Shown here one piece after another: positions 1 through 8,133 of a stretch of DNA of 30,120 nt. The position numbers and the translations under genes are program-made. A model generated the notes under the pieces. That model ran no database searches. It saw nothing but the letters and a program-made list of their open reading frames with translations, and had not been told where the DNA came from. This DNA comes from a virus. The number at the start of each line of letters is the position of its first letter. The stretch's first letter is position 1. Where the stretch lies: the IMG/VR virus record IMGVR_UViG_3300032289_001724, positions 1-30,120 of that record. One strand, written 5' to 3'.

Positions 1-2
1 AA

Positions 3-47
3 ATTCTACAAAACTATAACGCACAAAAATCACGCTTTAATTTATAA
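3..47 (+). CDS. C-terminal end of a LamG/ConA-like protein (partial)
   Basis: Only the last 14 codons of this gene lie in the window; it enters from the left edge in the third reading frame and stops with TAA at 45-47. The end reads ILQNYNAQKSRFNL. It matches the last residues of the LamG-like protein at 4815-5591, which ends TQNYNALKSRYSLP. In LamG/concanavalin-like domains this C-terminal strand typically closes the jelly roll. I therefore infer a second LamG-like virion protein upstream of the fibre gene. The next start follows after 3 nt. An alternative end in frame 2 (stop at 17-19) exists but shows no recognisable match. Confidence 0.6.
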   Translation: MLQNYNAQKSRFNL

Positions 48-50
48 ACT

Positions 51-314
51 ATGGCATACGAAAACAGAGAATTCATGATCTTTAATGTATCAGAATTACC
101 ACAAATCGACTTTACTCAAGTATTAGAAACATCAATTGATACAGTAAGGAAATCAGTTGATCAAACAAAAACATTTGTTAAGTGGGATGGAACAACAATT
201 CCATCATCAGTAGACTCACTAACTACTAAAGAAGGACCGTACACCTACAACGAAATATTAGACATTCTTGCAACACCAGAATGGACAGATCCATCAGGTA
301 GTATGATGCCTTAA
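51..314 (+). CDS. Small conserved-looking phage protein, unknown function
   Basis: This gene encodes 87 residues, acidic to neutral, with no signal peptide or membrane segment. I do not recognise a named domain. The middle (TFVKWDGTTIPSSVDSL) and the stretch GPYTYNEILDIL look like a compact folded domain. The ATG at 51 follows the TAA of the LamG-like gene by 3 nt, which suggests co-transcription with it. The stop codon at 312-314 overlaps the first bases of the ATATTTAT motif preceding the fibre gene. Its position between two adsorption-type genes suggests a virion or fibre-associated role, but that is context only. Confidence 0.75.
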   Translation: MAYENREFMIFNVSELPQIDFTQVLETSIDTVRKSVDQTKTFVKWDGTTIPSSVDSLTTKEGPYTYNEILDILATPEWTDPSGSMMP

Positions 315-321
315 TATTTAT
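313..321 (+). promoter_or_regulatory. Candidate late promoter element (AATATTTAT) of the fibre gene
   Basis: The core ATATTTAT ends 34 nt before the fibre start at 356. The flank continues as CCGTAGCT. This is close to the flank of the copy before the sheath gene (15382), which continues CGGTAGGT. It is inferred from recurrence; no transcription data are available. Confidence 0.45.
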
Positions 322-355
322 CCGTAGCTGTTGGACAGTGAAAACAGTATAAACT

Positions 356-3300
356 ATGCCAAACGAATTCAAAGTCAAAAATGGCCTGCTTGTTAGCGGG
401 TCTGCTAATATTAATTCTTCAGGATCTGAGGTTTTTTCAGTAGATGGTACTGCAGGTCGTCTATTCCAAATTGACGACTCTTTATCTGGTTCGTTATTCT
501 CAGTTAATACAGCAGCTGGTCTTCCCGTAATCGAAGCTTTTTCAGATAATACAACACGCATTGGTCAATTCGGCCAAAAAGCGTTATTTGTCTCTCAATC
601 AAAAGTTGGTGTAGGCAAAGAAGCCTTACTAAATGGTACATTAGATGTTAGTGGCAGTCTTACTGTTACTGGTTCACTTTTAGCCCCAACTATAACTGGT
701 TCATTATTAGGTACTGCCTCTTTTGCAGTAACTGCCTCTTGGGCATTAACACCAGCTGGTACATCAGGTACTGCTGGATCATCAGGTACTTCCGGCGCAA
801 ATGGCTCCTCAGGAACTTCTGGTTCTAGTGGTACTGCTGGTACTAGTGGCAGTTCTGGTACTCGGGGATCAAGCGGTTCTTCAGGCACGTCAGGCGCTAA
901 CGGTGCTAATGGCACAAGTGGGTCTAGTGGAACATCAGGTGCTAATGGTACTTCAGGATCAAGTGGTACTTCAGGCGCAAATGGCACTTCAGGATCAAGC
1001 GGCACTTCAGGCGCAAATGGTACTTCAGGATCAAGCGGCACTTCAGGCGCAAATGGCGCAAATGGCACTTCAGGTTCTTCAGGTACATCTGGTTCAAGTG
1101 GAACATCAGGTACATCAGGTACATCAGGTACATCCGGAACAAGCGGATCATCAGGTACTTCTGGATCATCTGGCACTAGAGGTTCATCAGGATCATCTGG
1201 TTCTTCTGGTTCTTCAGGTACCTCAGGTGCAAATGGTGCTAATGGTACTTCTGGGTCTTCAGGAACAAGTGGAGTTAATGGTGCGAATGGTTCTTCAGGT
1301 ACCTCAGGTGCAAATGGTGCAAATGGCACTTCAGGAAGTTCAGGCACTTCAGGTGCAAATGGCGCTAATGGTACTTCTGGTTCTTCAGGTACATCAGGTG
1401 CAAATGGTGCGAATGGCACTTCAGGAAGTTCAGGCACTTCAGGTGCAAATGGCGCTAATGGTACTTCTGGTTCTTCAGGTACATCAGGTGCAAATGGTGC
1501 GAATGGTACATCTGGTTCTTCTGGAACAAGTGGAGCAGCAGGTGCTCCCGGTACTTCTGGATCAAGTGGTACTTCAGGCGCTGCGGGCGCTCCAGGTTCT
1601 TCAGGTACATCTGGCTCATCTGGTACTTCAGGTACTTCTGGCTCATCAGGTACTCGAGGATCAAGTGGTTCCTCAGGAACTAGTGGAGCAAATGGTGTAA
1701 ATGGTTCAAGCGGTACTTCAGGCGCAAATGGTGCTAATGGTTCATCTGGATCATCAGGTACTTCAGGAGCAAATGGCGCAAATGGTTCATCTGGTACTTC
1801 CGGATCATCTGGTACACGGGGATCATCAGGTACTTCAGGAGCAAATGGCGCCAATGGTTCTTCAGGAACAAGTGGAGCAGCAGGTTCTTCAGGTACATCT
1901 GGTTCAAGTGGTACTTCTGGTGCTAACGGAGCCAATGGTTCTTCAGGAACTTCAGGTGCAAGTGGTGCCCCCGGAACTAGTGGTTCAAGTGGAACATCAG
2001 GCACAGGATTTAATAGTATTAACAATGCATTAAACGGAAGAGTTTTAGTATCTAATGGTACTACTAATGCAGCAACTGCTTCTAGCTTTTTAGTTCTAGA
2101 TACAACTAATGGTAAATTAACTTCTGTATATAATTCAAATGCTACTGTCAATTATATTGATATATCTGCAGCTTCTGCAAATAGCACAAATGGATATAAT
2201 GTATTTATAGGTAATTCCCCAACTGCATTAGCTACAGGTGGTGGTGGGGATACTGCTAGTTTTAACTCAAGTCTAGGATTTGACACACTTCCTTCTCTAA
2301 CCACAGGGTTTTATAATGTAGCTGTAGGAGGTCAAGCAGGATTTGCTTTAACTTCAGGTAAAGGAAATACAGCAATAGGAGTAGGATCATTATTCTCAAT
2401 TAATGATGATAATGACAATTCAGCTTTAGGATATAATACTTTAGCAAATTTAACAACAGGAAATGGAAATATAGCAATAGGATATCAAGCCGGTAGATAT
2501 TTTGGAGCGGGAATTGGCTCTAACGCTTCTGCTTCTCAAGGTATTTATTTAGGATGGCAGGCTAGAGCTAGTGCAAATGGACAAACTAACGAAACAGTTA
2601 TAGGATATAATGTTGTAGGTAATGGCTCAAATAGTATTACATTAGGTAATACAAATATAACCAAAACAATACTTAGATCAGGTGTAGGCATAGGAACAAC
2701 AGCACCAACTACAGCTCTACATGCGGTAGGACAATTAAGATTAGAATCTTATACTACAACAACATCTTATGCAGGTACAGCAGTTGGCGTGTTAGCATTT
2801 GATGCTACCGGTAGTATTTTAACAATTGCTACACCAGGTAGTGGTAGTGGTTCACCTGGAGGTGCAAATACAAACATTCAATTTAATGATAGTAGTGCAT
2901 TTAGTGGTTCAGGAAATTTTACATTTACTAAAGCAACTAATACAGTTAAGATACAAGGTAGTGGATCTACTTTATTACATATAACAGGCAGTGCTGGTGA
3001 TTTATTTAGAGTAGTAGATAGTGGTTCTAATTTTCCTACTATAGCTACATTTTCATCTGGTAGTGTAAACGTATTAACTGTAACTACTTCATCTGTAATT
3101 GTAACAGGCTCATTTGCAATCACCACAGGCAGTAATATTGAATTTCAAGTTACTAACACAGGGGTTAAAATAGGAGATCTAACTACAGATACTCATACTG
3201 TAACAGGATCTTTTAATATAAGCGGAAGTCAAACTATAACAGGCTCATTTAATTTAAGTGGAAGTAATGTTCGAGGATTACCAGAACATATGATATTAGC

Positions 3301-3640
3301 CTTATCAGATGAATCATCTTCTGTTCTTACTGCAGGTAATTCTAAAGTAGTATTTAGAGCTCCATATGCAATGTATCTATATCAAATTCCAAGATCATCC
3401 GTTTCACAAAGTTCATCTTCAGGTTTAGTAACTGTAGATATAAATGAAAATGGTACTTCAATATTAGGTGCAAATAAACTTTCTATAGACGCAAACGAAA
3501 AGACAAGTACAACAGCTGCTACTGCTACTACACTAGCTGATAATTTAATTGCTGATGATGCTGAAATTACATTAGATATAGATTCAGCTGGTACTGGTGC
3601 TAGAGGATTAAAGGTAACTTTATATTATCAAAGAGTATAA
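356..3640 (+). CDS. Large collagen-like tail fibre / adhesin with YadA-like head
   Basis: This is a 1094-residue fibre protein. Residues 1-134 are a Ser/Gly-rich beta-type N-terminus with repeated VSGSL/VTGSL strands, probably the part that binds the tail. Residues 135-548 are 138 consecutive Gly-X-Y triplets, mostly GTS, GSS and GAN, with four GTR and three GAP. This implies a collagen-like triple helix, hence a trimer. Residues of about 665-775 contain repeats such as NTAIGVGSL, SALGYNTL and NIAIGYQAG, which resemble the YadA head repeats of trimeric autotransporters. GVGIGTTAPTTALHAVG follows. Residues of about 975-1094 form a C-terminal beta domain of a type common in phage structural proteins (VDINENGTSIL, then EITLDIDSAGTGARGLKVTL). 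No S74 chaperone domain is seen. Start: ATG at 356, after a candidate promoter. It is a likely receptor-binding or whisker protein and a plausible acceptor for the downstream glycan enzymes. Confidence 0.85.
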   Translation: MPNEFKVKNGLLVSGSANINSSGSEVFSVDGTAGRLFQIDDSLSGSLFSVNTAAGLPVIEAFSDNTTRIGQFGQKALFVSQSKVGVGKEALLNGTLDVSGSLTVTGSLLAPTITGSLLGTASFAVTASWALTPAGTSGTAGSSGTSGANGSSGTSGSSGTAGTSGSSGTRGSSGSSGTSGANGANGTSGSSGTSGANGTSGSSGTSGANGTSGSSGTSGANGTSGSSGTSGANGANGTSGSSGTSGSSGTSGTSGTSGTSGTSGSSGTSGSSGTRGSSGSSGSSGSSGTSGANGANGTSGSSGTSGVNGANGSSGTSGANGANGTSGSSGTSGANGANGTSGSSGTSGANGANGTSGSSGTSGANGANGTSGSSGTSGANGANGTSGSSGTSGAAGAPGTSGSSGTSGAAGAPGSSGTSGSSGTSGTSGSSGTRGSSGSSGTSGANGVNGSSGTSGANGANGSSGSSGTSGANGANGSSGTSGSSGTRGSSGTSGANGANGSSGTSGAAGSSGTSGSSGTSGANGANGSSGTSGASGAPGTSGSSGTSGTGFNSINNALNGRVLVSNGTTNAATASSFLVLDTTNGKLTSVYNSNATVNYIDISAASANSTNGYNVFIGNSPTALATGGGGDTASFNSSLGFDTLPSLTTGFYNVAVGGQAGFALTSGKGNTAIGVGSLFSINDDNDNSALGYNTLANLTTGNGNIAIGYQAGRYFGAGIGSNASASQGIYLGWQARASANGQTNETVIGYNVVGNGSNSITLGNTNITKTILRSGVGIGTTAPTTALHAVGQLRLESYTTTTSYAGTAVGVLAFDATGSILTIATPGSGSGSPGGANTNIQFNDSSAFSGSGNFTFTKATNTVKIQGSGSTLLHITGSAGDLFRVVDSGSNFPTIATFSSGSVNVLTVTTSSVIVTGSFAITTGSNIEFQVTNTGVKIGDLTTDTHTVTGSFNISGSQTITGSFNLSGSNVRGLPEHMILALSDESSSVLTAGNSKVVFRAPYAMYLYQIPRSSVSQSSSSGLVTVDINENGTSILGANKLSIDANEKTSTTAATATTLADNLIADDAEITLDIDSAGTGARGLKVTLYYQRV
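947..1054 (+). repeat. Three tandem 36-bp repeats in the collagen region
   Basis: Copies start at 947, 983 and 1019, each encoding GTSGSSGTSGAN. They differ only at a few synonymous third positions. The near identity stands out against the otherwise shuffled codon use and suggests recent duplication. Confidence 0.85.
1322..1501 (+). repeat. 90-bp tandem duplication in the collagen region
   Basis: Two essentially identical 90-base copies lie back to back (about 1322-1411 and 1412-1501). Similarity extends leftwards into a less perfect partial copy from about 1290. Each unit encodes ten Gly-X-Y triplets. It is a likely site of unequal recombination or replication slippage that changes shaft length. 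Confidence 0.8.
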
Positions 3641-3642
3641 TT

Positions 3643-4803
3643 ATGAGTGGTTTTTTACTTAATTCATTTTTCCTTCAGGCAACAGCTGCTCCTAGTGGAA
3701 TTACAAGGATATTTTATGATTCCCCTTATACTGCTTCTAGATCAACTACAACAGTAAATGTTCCTGCAATAAATGTTTCAACAATTAACAGTGTAAATAG
3801 TGGCGTAAATGGTCTTGCAGTATTTTATATGGCTACTACGGATGTTGACTCTACAAACGCTGACGTTAATTTTAACTTAATAAGTGGATCCACTACAGTA
3901 ATAGGTCTTAACATGGAACCACAAGATCCTACTGATAGATTTTCTGTGGGTGGTGCTTATTTTGATTTATCAGAAACGAACGGTATATTTACATCTAGTT
4001 TTTCTCAAGAAACATTAGGTAACACAGCAGGATATGCTGGTTATTCATTAGTTGGTTTACAATTAACTGGTTCTGATAGTGGTTCTCATAGCCCTGGATC
4101 AACAGTATATAGAAGTACAACATATACAACTAAAACATCAGTACCCGTACCAGCAGGAACTTACATAGTAGTTGGCTCAGCTGCTGTTCTTACACAAGAT
4201 GCAGGTGCAGTAGCTAGGGTAAGAATGTTTGATGGTACTAACCAATATGGTGAAATGTTTGACATATATGAACAAGATATCTCCAACTGGACACCATACT
4301 GGCATATGTTTAGAAGAACAACAACAGGTACAACAACATTTAGTTTACAAGCAAGAAGTGATGGTAATAACGATATAGAAGTTAGACAAGCTAGTGTAAT
4401 AGTATTAAATACATCTCAATTCTCTAACGTATACTATGCTGAAAGTACCGGTTCATTTTCAACAGATAGTTCAACATATGTGAATGCAATGTCTGCTTCA
4501 TTTACAATAGCTAACCCATCTAATAAACACTTATTATTAGCAGCAGCTATGTTATCTGGTAGTCGTTCTGGTGTTAGTTCATTTAATTGTAAACTCCAAA
4601 ACACTACAACAGGTATAGACTATATACCAGAACACATAAGAGAACCAAATATAGTAGACGAATTGTATCCTACTATTGTGTGTAGAACAGTAACATTCTC
4701 TGGTGCTTCAAATACAATTGCATGGCAATTACTTGAGGAACTTAATGCCTCTGGTTCTTTACGTAATATGACTATAGCACTTCTAGATTTAGGAACAACT
4801 TAA
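3643..4803 (+). CDS. Beta-rich structural protein with repeated domains, probably adhesion-related
   Basis: This gene encodes 386 residues and begins 2 nt after the fibre stop. I see no named family. After a hydrophobic N-terminus the protein appears to contain three similar beta-sandwich-like units: about 30-150, 155-260 and 260-386. Units two and three can be aligned by eye. Each starts with an S/T-rich strand, then a hydrophobic strand (YIVVGSAAVL; LLLAAAMLSG), an acidic stretch with E/D and P (DISNWTPYW; EPNIVDELYP), a T-rich strand, and a closing strand (QASVIVLN; MTIALLDL). There are no catalytic motifs. Its place between a fibre and a LamG-like protein suggests a fibre tip, fibre connector or capsid/tail decoration protein. 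Function is inferred only. Confidence 0.7.
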   Translation: MSGFLLNSFFLQATAAPSGITRIFYDSPYTASRSTTTVNVPAINVSTINSVNSGVNGLAVFYMATTDVDSTNADVNFNLISGSTTVIGLNMEPQDPTDRFSVGGAYFDLSETNGIFTSSFSQETLGNTAGYAGYSLVGLQLTGSDSGSHSPGSTVYRSTTYTTKTSVPVPAGTYIVVGSAAVLTQDAGAVARVRMFDGTNQYGEMFDIYEQDISNWTPYWHMFRRTTTGTTTFSLQARSDGNNDIEVRQASVIVLNTSQFSNVYYAESTGSFSTDSSTYVNAMSASFTIANPSNKHLLLAAAMLSGSRSGVSSFNCKLQNTTTGIDYIPEHIREPNIVDELYPTIVCRTVTFSGASNTIAWQLLEELNASGSLRNMTIALLDLGTT

Positions 4804-4814
4804 AAATACACTAA

Positions 4815-5591
4815 ATGCCAGTTACTATATTTAATGGAAGAAGCCAGATATTTTCAGGAAATTTTTCTGTAGGGCCTAGAGAAACATCTACTACTATTGT
4901 AACAACAAACCTAACTCACCAGTTCGACGCAGGCAATGTATCTTCATACGGAGGTTCAGGTAATGTATGGACTAATTTAAGTGGTCCTAATAATTTAGCC
5001 TTAGTAAATACACCAACATTTGTATCTAATGGAGCTGCTAGCTATTTTTTATTTGATGGAGTAAGTGATTATATGTCTGGATCTGGATATCTAACAGGAT
5101 CTGCGGCTAAATCTCATACACTAAATATGATAATGTCTTTTGGTCCTGCACCTTTTCTTTTCAGTAGGATTAGATTCTTTTCAGATAATGGAAATCCAAC
5201 ATCATACGGAACTCTCCAATATTTTTCAGGACAGGGTCCAGGTGAAATACAAATATCACAAGGAACACCCAATTTTAATGCTACCGTGTATAGCAGTAAT
5301 CCAAATCAATTCTCACCATTATATACAACAGCAATGTATACTTTTGTTAGTAGTAATACTGGCATTGATTTTTATCTAAATGGTACTTTATTAGGTGGTA
5401 CTACTACTGATACTTTTGTTAATACTAGTTTTATTGATCCTACTAGAACTTATTGGTGGGCTTCTGCTGGAAATGGAGCTACTCCTATATCTATGTCTAT
5501 TGCTCATATAATGTGGTACTCATCATCATTATCGGCAGCAAATATTACTCAAAATTACAATGCATTAAAATCAAGATATTCTTTACCATAA
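4815..5591 (+). CDS. LamG/concanavalin-like carbohydrate-binding virion protein
   Basis: This gene encodes 258 residues. The pattern is that of a LamG/ConA-like jelly roll. An FDAG strand lies near residue 36, followed by VWTNLSG and YFLFDGVSDYM (about 76-87). After the central beta strands comes FYLNGTLLGG. The closing helix-strand AHIMWYSSSLSAANITQNY (from about 229) then runs into NALKSRYSLP. In this fold the domain usually binds glycans, so a receptor- or glycan-binding role on the phage tail is likely. The start is 11 nt after the previous stop. Its last residues match the truncated gene at the window's left edge, so the phage has at least two copies bracketing the fibre gene. It is followed by a candidate promoter at 5619. 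Confidence 0.75.
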   Translation: MPVTIFNGRSQIFSGNFSVGPRETSTTIVTTNLTHQFDAGNVSSYGGSGNVWTNLSGPNNLALVNTPTFVSNGAASYFLFDGVSDYMSGSGYLTGSAAKSHTLNMIMSFGPAPFLFSRIRFFSDNGNPTSYGTLQYFSGQGPGEIQISQGTPNFNATVYSSNPNQFSPLYTTAMYTFVSSNTGIDFYLNGTLLGGTTTDTFVNTSFIDPTRTYWWASAGNGATPISMSIAHIMWYSSSLSAANITQNYNALKSRYSLP

Positions 5592-5618
5592 AATTTGATT
5601 ATTTAAAATTTTTTAGTT

Positions 5619-5626
5619 ATATTTAT
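5619..5626 (+). promoter_or_regulatory. Candidate late promoter element (ATATTTAT) upstream of 5638
   Basis: The core ends 11 nt before the ATG at 5638 and lies in a 46-base AT-rich gap. The flank TTATTAATA is shared with the copy at 17159 before the tube gene. If it is real, it would head the unit that includes the glycan enzymes. Confidence 0.45.
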
Positions 5627-5637
5627 TAATACAAATT

Positions 5638-5967
5638 ATGATAGAACTTACTTATAATTGGAATTTTAATCCACTAGAATCATATCCTACAGCATCCGGT
5701 CAAACAGATGTAGTATTTTTAATACATTGGCAAGTAGAAGCCATAACAGGATCATATAGTGCTCGTCAAATTGGAACTCAACCCGTTCAATACACTTCAG
5801 AGTCAGTATTTATTCCTTTTAATGAATTAACATTTGATACTGTTTATGGTTGGGTTACTTCCTCTATGGGAGAGGAATATTACAATAGTATAACTACTAG
5901 TCTAACCCAACAAATAGAAAACCAAATTAATCCACCAGTATTAATTCAACAAGCCCCGTGGCTATAA
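5638..5967 (+). CDS. Small phage protein, unknown, fibre-associated by position
   Basis: This gene encodes 109 residues with the N-terminal pattern LTYNWNFNPLESYPTASGQTD. It is followed by alternating beta strands (VVFLIHWQVEAITGSYS, FIPFNELTFDTVYGWV) and a C-terminal helix rich in Gln/Glu/Asn. There is no signal peptide or membrane segment, and I cannot assign a family. It is the first gene after a candidate promoter and is followed 10 nt later by another small gene and then the glycan cassette, so it likely shares their transcript. The position next to fibre and LamG-like genes suggests a minor virion component, without direct evidence. Confidence 0.75.
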   Translation: MIELTYNWNFNPLESYPTASGQTDVVFLIHWQVEAITGSYSARQIGTQPVQYTSESVFIPFNELTFDTVYGWVTSSMGEEYYNSITTSLTQQIENQINPPVLIQQAPWL

Positions 5968-5977
5968 AATCTAAATT

Positions 5978-6160
5978 ATGTACGTAGTACTAAAACAATT
6001 CATCCCGGGTAACGATCAAATTTGGGTAGCCAAATTAACCCCAGATGACCCTGAATATATCTACCCAACAGAACAAGAAGCAATAGATAAAGCAGCTGAA
6101 TTACAAGCTACGGATCCTGATGGAAGACATTATAAAGCAGCACCATACGGAGAAATTTAA
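5978..6160 (+). CDS. Small hypothetical protein (60 aa)
   Basis: This gene encodes 60 residues. The sequence (VLKQFIPGNDQIWVAKL, then YIYPTEQEAIDKAAELQ) suggests a small alpha/beta fold: two strands, a helix and a final strand. There are no cysteines, membrane segment or catalytic motif. It lies 10 nt after the previous gene and 17 nt before the GT4-FkbM fusion, in the same orientation. The function is unknown. It is judged real because of the tight spacing, normal composition and a start context (AAATT before ATG) like its neighbours. Confidence 0.65.
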   Translation: MYVVLKQFIPGNDQIWVAKLTPDDPEYIYPTEQEAIDKAAELQATDPDGRHYKAAPYGEI

Positions 6161-6177
6161 TATAATTAAATCTAGTT

Positions 6178-8130
6178 ATGAAAGTTTTGTTTATAGCCCC
6201 TCACCTGTCAACAGGCGGAATGCCTCAGTACCTTTACAAACAAATGGAAGTTCTCTCTGAGAGCTGTGAAGTTTGGTGTATAGAATGGGATAATGTTACT
6301 GGTGGAGTATTAGTAGTTCAACGAAATCGCATTGTTAATTTATTAGGCAGTAGATTAATTACATTAGGGGAAAAAAGAGAAAATTTATTTTCTTTTATTA
6401 AAAACATAAACCCCGATGTAATCCACCTTCAGGAAATACCTGAGATGTTTATGCCTTACAATATTGCTTCAAGATTATATAATTTAGATAGAAAATATAC
6501 TATCATTGAAACATCACATGATTCTAGTTTTGACATAAACAATAAACTACATTTTCCAGATAGATTTGCAATGGTAAGTCAATATCAAGTTGATGCTTAC
6601 AAACCATTAGGTATTCCTTGTGATTTAGTAGAATATCCAATTGAATATCATAAACGCACTAAAACTAGAGAAGAACTATTAAACGAATTAGGATTAGATC
6701 CTGATAAAAAACACGTTATAACTGTTGGTTTATTTACACCAAGAAAAAATCAAGCTGAGGTTATTGAGTATTCTAAACAACTTCAAAACTATCCTATTCA
6801 ATTCCACTTTATTGGTAATCAAGCAGATAATTTCAAATATTATTGGGAACCATTAATGAAGGATTTTCCATCAAATTGTAAATGGTGGGGAGAACGAAGT
6901 GATGTTGATAAATTTTATCAAGCAGCTGATCTATTTTTGTTTACTTCTAGAGGATCTAATACAGATAAAGAAACAATGCCTTTAGTAATTAGAGAGGCAA
7001 TTAGTTGGCAAGTTCCTTCCTTAATCTATAATCTGGACGTATATTTAAATTACTTTGATAAACATAAAAATATTGAATATTTAGATTTTAAAAGTAAAGA
7101 AAATAATATTCAAAAAATAATAAATAAATTAAATACAAAACCAATGGCAAATTATAACATCTGGAGTAGATGGGATGCATCTGAGCAAAAAGTCTACTAT
7201 GGTACATCTGAAGACATAAATATTCCTATAATTATAACTTTAAGAGAATATCAATCAGATGGTGTATTGTGGTCTGGTGAGTATAATGCACTATATAAAA
7301 ATGCAGAATATTGGATGGTTCCTATAAATAAAGGCATGCATGATTATGAAAAAGATCCAAAATTTGGGGGGATAAAAATATGTATTTATAAAAAAGAAAA
7401 TAATGAGTTAATTTATGAATATCCTTATTTTCAAAAATTTGTAAATATTCCAAGAGTTTCTTTAAGTAATAGCATTCCTTATTATATAAATTATAAAGAA
7501 TTTTTTATTGAAGATAAATATAAAAAATATTTTAATAAAAAATTTGATAGTATAGTAGATGTTGGTGCAAATGTAGGAGTATTTACTGAATATTTAATTC
7601 AAAAAGAATTAAGTGAAAAAATCATTGCAGTAGAATGCGACAGCAAAGCATTAAAAGATTTAAAAAATAATTTTAAAAGAGAATATAGAGTAGAAATAAT
7701 TCCAAAAGCACTTAATTCTACAAATGATCCCATTACATTCTACCAATCAGAAGAAAATCCAATCATAAGCAGCACTATCCCCCCAGATAAATTAAAAAAT
7801 CACAATGCGGGAGTAAAAGGAAATGATAAAGTAGTTGTAGATACTATTACTATAAAAGATCTTGTAGATAAATTAGGTAATATAGATTTACTTAAGATTG
7901 ATATTGAAGGAGGAGAGTATGAAATTATTAAAAATGTAGATTCTTCTTTGTTCAAAAATATAAATAATATTTTAATTGAATGTCATTTTTTTGAAGAGGA
8001 TTATTTAGAAAAATATAATAATCTAGTTAGAAAATTATCTGATAATGGATATGAAGTTGAAGAATTTGTTAAAGATCAAGCTATTAAATATAAAGGAGGA
8101 AGTGAAGTAATATTCGCTACTAAAAAATAA
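6178..8130 (+). CDS. Bifunctional glycosyltransferase (GT4) - FkbM methyltransferase
   Basis: This gene encodes 650 residues. Residues 1 to about 330 form a GT-B glycosyltransferase of the GT4 type. The N-terminal strand MKVLFIAPHLSTGGMPQY is followed by the second-domain start HVITVGLFTPRKNQAEVI. The EX7E motif is at E265/E273 (ETMPLVIRE) and probably binds the sugar nucleotide. Residues of about 345-450 are a beta-rich linker with W and YWMVP. Residues of about 455-650 are an FkbM-family SAM-dependent O-methyltransferase: motif I is VDVGANVGVFT (from 460) and the family signature is DLLKIDIEGGEYEII (from 570). The protein probably adds a sugar and O-methylates a sugar of the same glycan in the cytoplasm. 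It is the first gene of a run with 2-6 nt spacings. Donor, acceptor and linkage cannot be read from the sequence. Confidence 0.85.
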   Translation: MKVLFIAPHLSTGGMPQYLYKQMEVLSESCEVWCIEWDNVTGGVLVVQRNRIVNLLGSRLITLGEKRENLFSFIKNINPDVIHLQEIPEMFMPYNIASRLYNLDRKYTIIETSHDSSFDINNKLHFPDRFAMVSQYQVDAYKPLGIPCDLVEYPIEYHKRTKTREELLNELGLDPDKKHVITVGLFTPRKNQAEVIEYSKQLQNYPIQFHFIGNQADNFKYYWEPLMKDFPSNCKWWGERSDVDKFYQAADLFLFTSRGSNTDKETMPLVIREAISWQVPSLIYNLDVYLNYFDKHKNIEYLDFKSKENNIQKIINKLNTKPMANYNIWSRWDASEQKVYYGTSEDINIPIIITLREYQSDGVLWSGEYNALYKNAEYWMVPINKGMHDYEKDPKFGGIKICIYKKENNELIYEYPYFQKFVNIPRVSLSNSIPYYINYKEFFIEDKYKKYFNKKFDSIVDVGANVGVFTEYLIQKELSEKIIAVECDSKALKDLKNNFKREYRVEIIPKALNSTNDPITFYQSEENPIISSTIPPDKLKNHNAGVKGNDKVVVDTITIKDLVDKLGNIDLLKIDIEGGEYEIIKNVDSSLFKNINNILIECHFFEEDYLEKYNNLVRKLSDNGYEVEEFVKDQAIKYKGGSEVIFATKK

Positions 8131-8133
8131 ATA

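Larger units (their letters stand above)
758..1999 (+). repeat. Collagen-like Gly-X-Y coding repeat, 138 triplets
   Basis: This is a 1242-base region in which every third codon is glycine without interruption. The X-Y pairs are mainly Thr-Ser, Ser-Ser and Ala-Asn, so the tract is very rich in hydroxyl side chains and nearly free of proline (only three GAP triplets). Synonymous codons are strongly mixed (TCA, TCT, TCC, AGT and AGC all occur). That keeps most DNA copies from being identical although the protein is repetitive. Open frames on other strands across this region are compositional shadows. Confidence 0.95.

Noticed and set aside
947-1501. CRISPR-like array
   Set aside because: Repeats are contiguous, lie in frame inside a coding sequence, and have no unique spacers.
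801-1700. Plus-strand open frame in another phase of the collagen repeat
   Set aside because: It is a shifted reading of the same repeat giving low-complexity Gln/Val/Leu sequence. It has no start signal and lies wholly inside the fibre gene.
595-2151. Long minus-strand open frame (518 codons, rich in Pro, Glu, Val) opposite the fibre shaft
   Set aside because: It is the reverse complement of the Gly-Thr/Ser repeat codons, which contain no reverse stop codons. It has no plausible start context, and the composition is entirely explained by the sense repeat.
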